This document shows, in pieces, positions 10,431 through 20,730 of a stretch of 64,000 bases of DNA (the stretch's first letter is position 1; every line of letters starts with the position of its first letter). The notes under the pieces are model-generated. The model made no database searches, was not told the DNA's origin, and saw only the letters and a list, made by a program, of their open reading frames with translations. Source of the stretch: Scylla paramamosain (lineage: Eukaryota > Arthropoda > Malacostraca > Decapoda > Portunidae). The translations under genes and the position numbers were made by a program. Location of the stretch: the NCBI RefSeq assembly GCF_035594125.1, contig NC_087166.1:21978766-22042765 (forward strand). Direction: 5' to 3'.

Positions 10431-10930
10431 TTGGCTTTCCTCCTCCGTCCATCTTCCTTTTTTCTTTTCTTTTTTTTTTTCTTCTCCCTGAATCAACTCC
10501 CTCATTCTTATCTCATCCTCTCTGCCTTTCCTCGTATTCTTCTCTTCTCTTCTCTTTTTGTTTGTTTTCCTCCTACTGTTGCTCCTTTTTTGTCTTCACA
10601 TTCTCTCTTCATTGTTGGTTCATTCTTGTATTGTATTTTCTGTTCCTTTCATTCGTAAATACTTGTTTTCTTTTTACTGTTTTTTTTTTCCTTTCGCTCT
10701 TTTTTTTGTTTGTTCGTTTTATTGATTATTTTCTTCGTTCGTTTATTCATTTTGTTTCCTTTGTTGGTTTATTGTTTTTTTTTTCCTAAGTGTGAAGAAG
10801 GCCGGGAAATAAATGCAAAATAGACAGGCGAGTAAATAAACCCACTACTATCATAAGCAATAAAACATAAGAAATATTTTTGAAAAGTTGATCCATTTAG
10901 TTGTGCCTCGATGCTCATCTCTCAAGACCG

Positions 10931-11690
10931 TTCAAGTCATAGAAAGAAGAGAAGGTCGGGGGAAACAAAAACATGAAGGCAGTTCCAGTGATTGCCAGTG
11001 AAAGGGATGAAAGAGTGAAGGTACTAGTTAACTCTTGCATTAGTGAGATGGACAATATAGTGGTGAGAGCAAATATTATGATGCACTTCTCTTATAACAG
11101 TTCAGGTTGAAGGAGAAAAACACAAACAGGCAGTGAGTTTTAGACATTACCAACGAAAGGAATACACTGGTTAACTCTTGCATTAGTAAGATGGACAATA
11201 TAGGGAGGGAGAGCAAATATTTTCTTTTCAAGTCATAGAAAGGGAAGGAAGGAGAGAGAAAAAAACAAACAAACAAACAGGTAGTGAGTTTCAGACATTA
11301 CCAGAGAAAGGAATGAAAGAGTGACGGTACTGGTTAACTCTTGCATTAGTGTGACGCACAATACAAAGAAGACAACAAATATTTTATGCTCTTCAAGTCA
11401 TAGGAAAGGGGAAAAAGGGGGAGGAAAACAAACAGATATGCCAGTCAAAAGGATGAGAGAGAGACGGTACTGGTTAACTCTTGCATTAGTGAGATGGACA
11501 GTAGGGGACAGACAGACCGGGGGAGAACAAATGTTTTATGCTCTTTCAAATCATAGGGGAGAAAAATAAATAGGTAGCGAGCTTTAGACAACACCAACGA
11601 AAAGAATGAAAGAGTGACGGTACGGGGTAACTCTTACATTAATGAGATGGACACTACAAGGGTGAGAGGATACAGAAAGTCTTATGCAAC
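10931..11690 (-). repeat. Tandem array of a LINE C-terminal fragment
   Basis: The block GTTAACTCTTGCATTAGTGA recurs at 11027, 11170, 11333, 11473 and (altered) about 11625, giving periods of 143, 163, 140 and 153. On the minus strand each unit reads like the end of a non-LTR RT ORF. The unit centred at 11330 reads NARVNQYRHSFIPFSGNV, then a stop, then NSLPVC. This corresponds to the relic at 47.6 kb. Units carry stops and A-rich insertions, so none is functional. Only one fragment is amplified, not a whole element. Confidence 0.75.
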
Positions 11691-11803
11691 GGGAAGGCAG
11701 GAGGGGAAGGCACGCGCTGGGCAGTGACGGCTCCGAGATGCGTCAGGTGAAGCTACTGTCGCTTTGAGTGTGTTTCCTGCCCTCTTGTCTTTTAGCACTC
11801 AAA

Positions 11804-11812
11804 AAAAAAAAA

Positions 11813-11851
<39 letters not shown>

Positions 11852-11955
11852 AATAAAATAAATAAATAAATAAATAAAATAAAATAAATAATAATAAAGG
11901 AATCTTTAAATCTGAAGTGGCTCTTTTTCATTTATTTATTTATTTATTTATTTAA
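11804..11955. repeat. (AAAT)n tract and (ATTT)n tract
   Basis: Poly-A leads into AAAT/AAAAT iterations to about 11894. After a short unique stretch, ATTT iterations occupy about 11929-11955. The two tracts are complementary. Confidence 0.92.
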
Positions 11956-12144
11956 TTAATTTGTTTTCAGGCAAGAGACAGTTACCAGATTTTTTCTTTC
12001 CTTTTTTCTGCATTTCTTTTTGCTCTTTGCCTTTTTTCACCCCTTTTATATTTCAGAAAACAAAAAAAAAGAAAAAATGTGGAAGAACTATAGAATGAAA
12101 GATTACCAAGGAGATCAGTGAGAACAGACCAATAAAACAAGACA

Positions 12145-12275
12145 CAGACCACAAGACAAGCCTGCAGAGAAGACACCAGACCTACACGAGGCAGTCCCAG
12201 TATAACACATCTGCCTACATCCTCCTGCCACCCCCTTCCATATACTGATCTAATCTTTTAAAGCTCCCTCTTGTT
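12145..12275 (-). mobile_element. Decayed CR1-like LINE 3' end
   Basis: On + the order CAAGCCTGCAGAGAAG, CAGACCTACACGAGGCAGTC, CCAGTATAACACATCTGCC, CTGATCTAATCTTTTAAAGC follows the 33.3-33.42 kb copy. The region corresponds to the last codons plus 3' UTR. Diverged. Confidence 0.6.
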
Positions 12276-12454
12276 TCCTTTCCCCTCGTTTTCTTTATTC
12301 TACTGTTTTTCTTTTACAGTCTCTTCTTGCCTTCCTTATTCTCATTTTCTTTACGTTCCTTCATTTATTTTTTCACTCTTCTTTTCTTAATTTAACTATT
12401 TTCATTGATATTTTTTTTTCTTTTTCTCCTTGTAGAGCAATGAAAGTGATGTTT

Positions 12455-12455
<1 letters not shown>

Positions 12456-12544
<89 letters not shown>
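12456..12544. repeat. (GA)n microsatellite
   Basis: Uninterrupted GA, about 44 units. Confidence 0.97.
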
Positions 12545-12546
<2 letters not shown>

Positions 12547-12650
12547 AATGGTGTTTTGCTTCCCTGTCTAAGCACGGTAATCTTGACACACCGGAAACAT
12601 GGGGAGATTTTAATGAAGTGGTGAAAGGCGGTGAAAGTTAGGCCTATGTA

Positions 12651-12653
12651 TGC

Positions 12654-12702
<49 letters not shown>

Positions 12703-12829
12703 GTGTGTGTGTGTGTGTAGATAGGTGGTGGGTAGGTAGGTATGTACGTAGGTAGGTAGTTAGATAGATAGGAAGATAAAAACGTAGATAGATAGACAGA
12801 TAGGTAAGTGGATAGGTAGGTAAATAGGT
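12651..12829. repeat. Compound (TG)n and (TAGG/TAGA)n array
   Basis: TG dinucleotides to 12719 with one TT interruption near 12701. They pass directly into degenerate tetranucleotides (AGGT, AGAT, AAGT). Confidence 0.93.
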
Positions 12830-13609
12830 CTCTCAGTCAGTCTTACCTCACTCAGCACCTTCGCACGCACACTCCCTTTACCTGCAATAGAAAATAAATT
12901 ACCAGTTAGTTAAGTGAAATAAGTCGCTAAACAAATTACGCAAAATAAAAAAATAAATAAAATAAAAATAATGAATGGCAGTGGACAGAGAAGGAAAGCA
13001 TTTAACTTTACGGCAAATATGTTGAGTGTGAGGACATCAATGGTCAGTGTTGCTTTAAAGAGGTAGAGAATCACGAAGAACACACACACAGAGATAAAGA
13101 AAATAATAAAATATACATGGGCGTGAGTGTGTGTGCGCGCGCTTGTGTCTATCCCTCTAAATAATATATACAAACACCTCTCCCACACTTAACCTCACCA
13201 AAACCTTCCATACATTTCCTCTTCTTGCTACTCTTTCCTCACTCCAACTTTTCATCCATCCCTCTTTCCCTCCTGCTCGTCCTGCTCATCACCACTGCCT
13301 CCTCGCTCCCCTAAATGACAGCCTCGCCCTCTCTCTCTCTCTCCTCGCGCAGCCCACCCCGTGAAGAACGACCGCTCACCCAGTACCTTCACACGGAACC
13401 ATTAGCACAGGCCACACCTTGCTGCTCTCTGCCCCACCTGCCTGCCCTCGCGTCAACATTCCTGGTTTCTTCTTTCTTGGCATTACAGGAGAGGAAGTGA
13501 CGAGTTTGTTGCGGAGTGGTGTGCTACTTGAAGACTGGATCGTGTGGTAGTGATGGTACTTTGTGAATTGTTATTGTTAGTAGTTGGAGTATTAGGAGTA
13601 TTTTGATTT

Positions 13610-13611
<2 letters not shown>

Positions 13612-13702
<91 letters not shown>
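13612..13702. repeat. (CT)n microsatellite
   Basis: Uninterrupted CT. The 3' flank CAGAAAGCAAACAGT resembles the 3' flank of the CT array ending at 15749. Confidence 0.97.
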
Positions 13703-13703
<1 letters not shown>

Positions 13704-13761
13704 AGAAAGCAAACAGTTCAGGTGAGATGATGTGAGGTGGGGTGAGATGGGGTGAAATTCT

Positions 13762-14236
13762 GTTAGGTTAGGTCAGGTTAGGTATGGCAAGGCAAAGGGA
13801 CGCAAGGTGAACCAAGGGCCATGGTAAGGAAGGCAAGGCAAGGCAAGACAAAGCAAGGCAAGATGAGGCAAAGCAAGGCAAGGCAAGGCAAGGCAAGGCA
13901 AGGCAAGGCAAGGTGAGGCAAGGCAAGGCAAGGCAAGGCAAGGCGAGGCGAGGCGAGGCGAGGCGAGGCGAGGCGAGGCGAGGCGAGGCGAGGCGAGGCG
14001 AGGCGAGGCAAGGCAAGGCAAGGCAAGGCAAGGCAAGGCAAGGTAAGCTAATGTAAGGCGAGGTGAGGCAAGGCGAAGCGAGGCGAGGTGAGGCGAGGCA
14101 AGGCAAGGCAAGGCAAGGCGAGGTAAGGCAAGGTAAGCTAATGTAAGGCGAGGTGAGGCAAGGCGAAGCGAGGCGAGGCGAGGTGAGGCGAGGCAAGGCA
14201 AGGCAAGGCAAAGCAAGGCAAGGCAAGGCAAGGCAG
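13762..14236. repeat. AGGCA/AGGCG pentanucleotide array
   Basis: Begins with TTAGGTTAGGTCAGGTTAGG in 5-base register, then TATGG and CAAGG. It becomes almost pure AGGCA, with blocks of AGGCG (about 13941-14007) and AGGTG. A block starting AGGTAAGCTAATGTAAGGCG occurs at 14041 and 14131, a 90-bp higher-order period. The minus-strand frames of L, P, C, A, S and R are translations of the 5-mer, not protein genes. Confidence 0.93.
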
Positions 14237-14308
14237 GAGGTCAAAAGATAACATTGTGAATCGGCTTTTCTTCCATTGATACACACGTGGGCTGAGAAGG
14301 ATTAGGGT

Positions 14309-14310
<2 letters not shown>

Positions 14311-14344
<34 letters not shown>

Positions 14345-14367
14345 CTTACATCAAAGTCTGTATGTGA

Positions 14368-14427
<60 letters not shown>
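14311..14427. repeat. Inverted (CA)n and (TG)n pair
   Basis: (CA)n at 14311-14342 and (TG)n at about 14371-14427, separated by about 28 bases. They are complementary and could form a long hairpin. Confidence 0.93.
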
Positions 14428-14430
<3 letters not shown>

Positions 14431-14574
14431 TACATCCATCCCTTCCCGCCTTTGTCTTCCCGTCTTTGAATTGCTGTTCCTGTGTCTTTGTTTTCTTGTC
14501 TTCACGTATTTGTCCTTGTCCGGGTTTTTCTTTTCCTTATTTTTATATACTCTGCCTTTCTGCCTCCCCTTTCT

Positions 14575-14577
<3 letters not shown>

Positions 14578-14657
<80 letters not shown>
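14578..14657. repeat. (CT)n microsatellite
   Basis: Uninterrupted CT, about 39 units. A pyrimidine-rich gene-free stretch with TCCC iterations follows to about 15000. Confidence 0.97.
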
Positions 14658-14660
<3 letters not shown>

Positions 14661-15038
14661 AGGTTGTGAGGTGATGAAACGACGCTTACTCACTTTTCAC
14701 TAATTCAGAAACAGTTACCTTCTGTTTTCCTTATCTATCTAACACGTATCTCCTTCCTCCCTCTATTCCTCCCTCCCTCCCTGTCTCATTTCTTTCCTTC
14801 TTTCCTCCTCATTTTTCTCCTTTCCTGATTTTCCTTTCACCCTTCCCTACTTTTCTTTCCTTACCTTCTTTCATCCTTCTGTCATTCCCTACCGTCTCCC
14901 TACCCCCTTCTCTCCCTCTCCGTCTCCCTCCCTCCCTCCCTCCCATCTTCACTCACCGCCCATCACTCCTTGCCTCCCTCACATTAGCGCTAACATCTTC
15001 AAACGTTCTTAAGGAAATATTAGTGTTATTTATAAGTT

Positions 15039-15039
<1 letters not shown>

Positions 15040-15113
<74 letters not shown>

Positions 15114-15142
15114 TTTAGTGTGTGTGTGTGTGGGGGGGGGGG
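15040..15142. repeat. (GA)n microsatellite, then (TG)n and poly-G
   Basis: GA array to 15111, then a short (TG)n near 15119-15132 and a ten-base G run. Confidence 0.95.
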
Positions 15143-15306
15143 AGAGGGTGCGTGTTCGGCTTACGCTCGCTCAAGTTAATCCTGACTAGTGGTAGCATTT
15201 ATTTTATTATTGTTACTGACACGGCAGGCGCTAACACAGGTGAGGCAACAACACCACAGCTATTACACCACTCCTAATATCCCCACTGCCACTGGAGCTC
15301 TACTGT

Positions 15307-15327
15307 TACTACTACTACTACTAATAT

Positions 15328-15361
<34 letters not shown>
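15307..15361. repeat. (ACT)n microsatellite
   Basis: ACT/TAC trinucleotides with one AAT interruption. Confidence 0.95.
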
Positions 15362-15362
<1 letters not shown>

Positions 15363-15416
15363 TCCTTACACAGCAACATCAACTTCAAGAAAAACAGCAC
15401 TACCAATAACCCCCTC

Positions 15417-15418
<2 letters not shown>

Positions 15419-15490
<72 letters not shown>

Positions 15491-15536
15491 AAGATAAACT
15501 GTGCCCCAGGTTTAGTGGAAATAAAAGTTTAAGGTC

Positions 15537-15627
<91 letters not shown>

Positions 15628-15673
15628 TTTGCATTACGTTACTGAATAATTTTTCTCATTACTTCAGTGTGTT

Positions 15674-15749
<76 letters not shown>
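15419..15749. repeat. Alternating (CT)n-(GA)n-(CT)n cluster
   Basis: CT 15419-15486, GA 15538-15625, CT 15680-15749, separated by about 50 bases each. The central array can pair with either neighbour. Confidence 0.97.
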
Positions 15750-15753
<4 letters not shown>

Positions 15754-15821
15754 CCAGAAAGCAAACACTGCAATCAATTACCTCAAACTTGTCAAACTTA
15801 ACTGAAGGCATTAACTAAATG

Positions 15822-15822
<1 letters not shown>

Positions 15823-15866
<44 letters not shown>

Positions 15867-15912
15867 ACGATAACCAGAATACACACACACACACTGACGA
15901 TAACCAGAATAA
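15823..15912. repeat. (CA)n with duplicated flank
   Basis: (CA)n is followed by CTGACGATAACCAGAATA, then a short (CA)n and the same block again. A unit of CA tract plus flank has been duplicated. Confidence 0.9.
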
Positions 15913-16139
15913 TGTACATTAACAAGACAATCTGTGGTTCAATTCATCTTTTTCTTTCTTTCTCTCAGGACAGAAGCAGCATATTAAATTTCTTCCCAAG
16001 TTATCATTTTTTCTCCCCCTCGAGCAGAGACGATTTGCTTTCTGGCATCAGTGTCTTTGTTCATCTCCCGCTAAAAGGTTTCCAAGTCAAATTGTTCTTT
16101 TTTTTCCCCTCCCTTGACCTTTTTCCTTTTTTTCTCTTT

Positions 16140-16690
16140 TTTTAACGTTTGATGTATTTCTCGTTTGTTTCCTTTTTTTACTTTATTAATTTTTCTTGTG
16201 TTTTATTTTTTTTTTAACCTTTGTTGTCTAAGCTTGTTTTTCTTATCTTTGTTTATTTTCATTATATTTAAGTGCTTGCTCTAAATGTCACCAAATTTTC
16301 CTTTTTATCCTTCTTTTAATCATTATTTCATTCATGTATTTTTTTTCATGCCCATCGTCCGTTTACAATTTTTCCTGACTTATACTTTTTCTCATTTTCT
16401 TTCATATTTTACTCTTCTTGCCATCACTGCTGTCACCATCACTATGGCCACCCTAAATAACAGCAAGATTAATAACAACACTTACATTTCTTACACATCA
16501 ATTCATCGCAGCCTATTTTTCATGTAGCTTTTATGAAAACTGATAAAAACTGGAACCCTTTTTACTTTAACCTTCCCTTAACTTCCTTCTTGATATTTTT
16601 GACACAAGGGACGGAAAATAAATAGGAATGGTAAGATTTTTCTCCATACTTGTTTTTCATTCTTATTTGCCATTCTAAAGATCTGTCTGT
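16140..16690. other. T-rich unique stretch
   Basis: AT-rich, T-run-rich DNA with no repeat family or exon that I can recognise. Confidence 0.5.
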
Positions 16691-16701
16691 CTGTGTTTAT
16701 T

Positions 16702-16702
<1 letters not shown>

Positions 16703-16772
<70 letters not shown>
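16703..16772. repeat. (CT)n microsatellite
   Basis: Uninterrupted CT dinucleotides. Confidence 0.97.
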
Positions 16773-16774
<2 letters not shown>

Positions 16775-17037
16775 TGAGTTCTTCCCGAGTGGCGCCTCCT
16801 TCCCTCCATCGCTATCAATTCTTTCTACCTTTATTCTTTGCCTCTCCCCTTTCCCCGCACCGGTCCTCCTGCTCCTACTCCTGCTCCTCCTCCTGCTGCT
16901 GCCGTAACAGTGCGTGAGGCGAGGCAACACAGTACAGGCGAGGGTTCCTGCGTGCGTGTCTTGACGTGGCAACACAAGGGGAGGATCGCCGCATCCAATC
17001 TCTGTTTTGACTTAAGGGCTACGAGGCTTATTTCTCC

Positions 17038-17041
<4 letters not shown>

Positions 17042-17102
<61 letters not shown>
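17042..17102. repeat. (CT)n microsatellite
   Basis: Uninterrupted CT dinucleotides. Confidence 0.97.
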
Positions 17103-17105
<3 letters not shown>

Positions 17106-17185
17106 GTTGGTATCTTGTTCTGACGTTTCTTTTTCTTTTTCTTTGTGTTATTTGGTGTGTTTTGTATATTTGTTCGTATGTATGA

Positions 17186-17188
<3 letters not shown>

Positions 17189-17256
<68 letters not shown>
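17189..17256. repeat. (CT)n microsatellite
   Basis: Uninterrupted CT dinucleotides. Confidence 0.97.
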
Positions 17257-17259
<3 letters not shown>

Positions 17260-17348
17260 CAACAAATACGCTTAGTTACTCAATAGCAAAAGTGATATGT
17301 ATGTATTTTGTTTTAATGTAACTGTTGTGGATATGAGAAAATAATTAA

Positions 17349-17351
<3 letters not shown>

Positions 17352-17402
<51 letters not shown>
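17352..17402. repeat. (CT)n microsatellite
   Basis: Uninterrupted CT dinucleotides. Confidence 0.97.
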
Positions 17403-17404
<2 letters not shown>

Positions 17405-17681
17405 GGCGACAGTTGGCAGGCGTCTCTTTTCGTTCCTGCTCCATTATTTCCACCGCTCTAAGCCTGTTTCCATTAGCAGCCTTTTTTTTTTTTCCCGCTA
17501 TTATTTTTACACCCATAAGTCTGTTTCCATTTGTGGGTGAACGTAAAGAAAATGATTCCTGACATTGTTTTCCTTCCCTCACTTTTTCCCTCCCCTTCCC
17601 TACCCTCCCCTTGTCGCCTCCTCCTACTCTTCCTCCTCCTTACCTCTCCTCTCCGATCCCATGCCTCCTCCTCCTCCTCGT

Positions 17682-17685
<4 letters not shown>

Positions 17686-17752
<67 letters not shown>
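17686..17752. repeat. (CT)n microsatellite
   Basis: Uninterrupted CT dinucleotides. Confidence 0.97.
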
Positions 17753-17755
<3 letters not shown>

Positions 17756-17974
17756 TCCCAAGTACTTTGTCTGTCCGTCTGTTTGTCTGTGTGTCCGGTC
17801 GCCTCTTGTCGCTTTCCGCATTCAGTGTCTGGTCTTTGGTCGTGAATTCATTGCAGTATGTTATTATTTTCATGCGTAAATATGTGGATATGAAATGTCT
17901 TTGTGGTAGATTGCTGTAATTCTTTTTTTTTTTTGTGTGTGTGTGTGTGGTTCATTAGTGCTGCTGCTTATGGT

Positions 17975-17976
17975 GT

Positions 17977-18011
<35 letters not shown>

Positions 18012-18298
18012 GTCTTCGTTTATTCTACACTTCCTCGTTTCCCTTTCTTCACCAGGGTATCGTTTCATATGTCTGTTCTCAGTGTCTTCATTATTATTAT
18101 TATTATTAGTAGTAGTAGTAGTAGTAGTACGCATTTACTGTTCTTTAAAGTAATACATTAACAGTCTCGGTTGCATCACCTCACACAGCATCACATTTCA
18201 CAATCATATTACACGCCACTCTGAGAAAACCGCATCTTCATTTCACAACGCTCGAATTCAATAACGACGACAACAACAACAACAACAACAACAACAAA
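17975..18298. repeat. Trinucleotide cluster (TAC), (TTA), (TAG), (CAA)
   Basis: (TAC)n about 17978-18010, (TTA)n then (TAG)n about 18090-18131, and (CAA)n about 18264-18298. Confidence 0.9.
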
Positions 18299-18339
18299 AA
18301 GCAAAAAAAAAGCTGACAAAATAAAAAAAGACTGAGCAA

Positions 18340-18525
18340 AACCTAAAATGAGGAAAAGAAAACGAGAACAAGGGAAAGGTAGAAGAAAACGAGGAGGAGG
18401 AAGAGGAGGGCAAATGTCTGGCAATGAAACGGAAATAGAAGAAAACGAGCGGAAAAATGGAGGAGGAGGAGGAGGAGGAGGAGGAGGAGGAGGAAGAGGA
18501 GGAGGAAGAGGAGGAGGAAGAGGAG
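18340..18525. repeat. Purine-rich stretch with (AGG)n
   Basis: GAAAAGAAAACGAG-type purine DNA leading into (AGG)n at about 18460-18523, with AAG interruptions. Confidence 0.9.
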
Positions 18526-18590
18526 TCTAACGCTCTATCTCATCGCCTGTCACTCTTAATTTCAAACCTTTGGACATGATGACGATAATT

Positions 18591-18593
<3 letters not shown>

Positions 18594-18680
<87 letters not shown>

Positions 18681-18753
18681 ATAAAGACGACTTATGGAGC
18701 AAAAGGACATAAGGGAAGGGGAGAATGAGATAGCAGAGGAGGAAGATTAGAAT

Positions 18754-18848
<95 letters not shown>
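18594..18848. repeat. Two (GA)n microsatellites
   Basis: GA arrays at 18594-18679 and 18757-18848, separated by purine-rich DNA. Confidence 0.97.
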
Positions 18849-18852
<4 letters not shown>

Positions 18853-18888
18853 TGGATAAACAGGAGAGGAAGAGGAGAAAGAAAAGGA

Positions 18889-18985
18889 ATAGGAGGAGGA
18901 GGAGGAATACAAAGGAATACAAAGGAATACAAAGGAAAGCCAAACAGCAACAGACCTTTTGGTCCTTGCAAGGCTGTTTGGTAAC
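18889..18985 (+). mobile_element. Dispersed repeat with GGAATACAAA decamer tail and nested hairpin
   Basis: (AGG)n abuts three GGAATACAAA decamers, then GGAAAGCCAAACAGCAACAG, GACCTTTTGGTCC and TTGCAAGGCTGTTTGG. CCAAACAGC (18940-18948) pairs with GCTGTTTGG (18973-18981), and GACC pairs with GGTC across TTTT inside. Related copies lie at 29.28, possibly 29.75, and (minus) 56.62 kb. The repeated tail suggests a retroelement 3' end. The family is unidentified. Confidence 0.6.
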
Positions 18986-19195
18986 TACTTCTAACTAGCT
19001 ACAGGGAAGAGAGACAGGACAGCATAGCAGAAGGCTCCTCCCCACCCACCACTCCCTCCAGCTTGCGCTGGCATGGAAATAGTTGGGAAAAGTACCATGC
19101 AGTATGGAAAAACTGACATGGAAAATTTCATAGGAAAGGATGAAAGGAAGTTCTATTATTCACCCTACGGTGAACTCTATACGCCTATCTGAAGG

Positions 19196-19219
19196 AGGTG
19201 GAGGAGGAGGAGGAGGAGG
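19196..19219. repeat. (AGG)n microsatellite
   Basis: About eight AGG units. Confidence 0.93.
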
Positions 19220-19302
19220 AGTTAAAAAGAAGGGAAGAAAAATAACTAAAGAAACAAAATAAGACCTAAAAAGAAATGTTAAGGAAAATTAGGAAAAGGG
19301 AA

Positions 19303-19306
<4 letters not shown>

Positions 19307-19369
<63 letters not shown>
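19307..19369. repeat. (GA)n microsatellite
   Basis: Uninterrupted GA. (AGG)n follows at about 19497-19550. Confidence 0.97.
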
Positions 19370-19371
<2 letters not shown>

Positions 19372-19496
19372 AAAAAAAACAAAGTAAAAAAACAAAGAAA
19401 TATGAAAGTAAAGAAAATAAGGAATTTGAAAAGACTTGATAAAAACGAAAAAAAAAAACGAAAGATAAAAAGACAAGAAAAAAAAGGAGGATGAGG

Positions 19497-19713
<217 letters not shown>

Positions 19714-19719
19714 AATGAA

Positions 19720-20214
19720 TAACAAATACATAAATATATCAATAAACGAAATACAGAAGGGAAGAGGAAGGCCATAATAAATGAAGGAATACATGAATAA
19801 ATAAATAAAGAAGTGAAGTGAGAGAAGACGTGCTGAATAAATAAATGAATGAAAAAAACAAATAAATAGGTCAGTAAATGAACAAAAGGGTGAATAAAAC
19901 AAACACGAGAGAGGGAAGGAATGATGAGTGAGTCCATAGATAAAAAAAATAAATAAATAACAACGTAAATAAATGAATGAATGAATAAATTGACAGATAA
20001 ATAAAACCAACATTTAAAGAAAAACACGAATGAGAGAAAGAAAAAAAACAATAACAAACAACGCCATTCATAAAACGTTTTACGAAGAGGGAAGATAATA
20101 AACCGCTGATAAATAAGAGAAAAAAACGGATGAAGGAAAGAGAAAATAAATGGATGAGGGAAAAAGAAAAAAATGAGAAAAAATGAGAAGGAAATATAAG
20201 ATTACTTATTTCCA

Positions 20215-20253
<39 letters not shown>

Positions 20254-20640
20254 TTTCTCCTTTCTAAGCGCAAGAAGAAAGGAAAAAGAAAGACAGAATG
20301 ACAGAGATAAAGAAAAGTGGGAGAGAGTGTGAGGGAGGAAGAAAAAGGGAGCGGAGAGGAGAATATTGTAAAGGGAAAAAAAAATGAGGGGAGAGAAGGG
20401 GAGAGAGGGAGAGGAGAGGGATCTGTTTGTGCGAAGCGAGAAGTGAAGGGGGAAAGAAAGGATGACGAGTGGTGGAAATGATAAAAGGAAAAGAGGGAAC
20501 AGAAGGAGGAAGAAGAGAATTAAGAACTGGAAGAGGAGGAGGAGAGGAGGATGGGAAGGGAAAGGAACGGGAGGAAAAGGGGAAGAAACGGAGGGAAGAG
20601 ACGAGAGGAGGAGAAGATGCTGGGTATCTGAAGAGGAGGA
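19720..20640. other. Purine-rich, gene-free DNA
   Basis: AAAT/GAAT iterations (AATAAATAAATG) to about 20200, a (TG)n at 20217-20249, then G/A-rich DNA. The frame that opens at 20469 and runs into the CR1 RT is low complexity up to 20732, not an authentic N-terminus. Confidence 0.7.
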
Positions 20641-20700
20641 GGAGGAGGAGGAAGAGGAGGAAAATGGTAAGGAAGAAAAGAAAACTACTACTACTACTAC
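20627..20700. repeat. (AGG)n and (ACT)n at CR1 insertion site
   Basis: (AGG)n near 20632-20660 and (CTA)n near 20685-20701, just left of the CR1 insertion. Confidence 0.9.
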
Positions 20701-20730
20701 TATATCCTATCTTCTGCTGCTGCTACTACG

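Noticed and set aside
13768..14286. 172-residue minus frame of repeated CLALP/SPRLA units
   Set aside because: Pure read-through of the 5-bp AGGCA/AGGCG array. All three minus frames stay open and give permuted versions of the same repeat.
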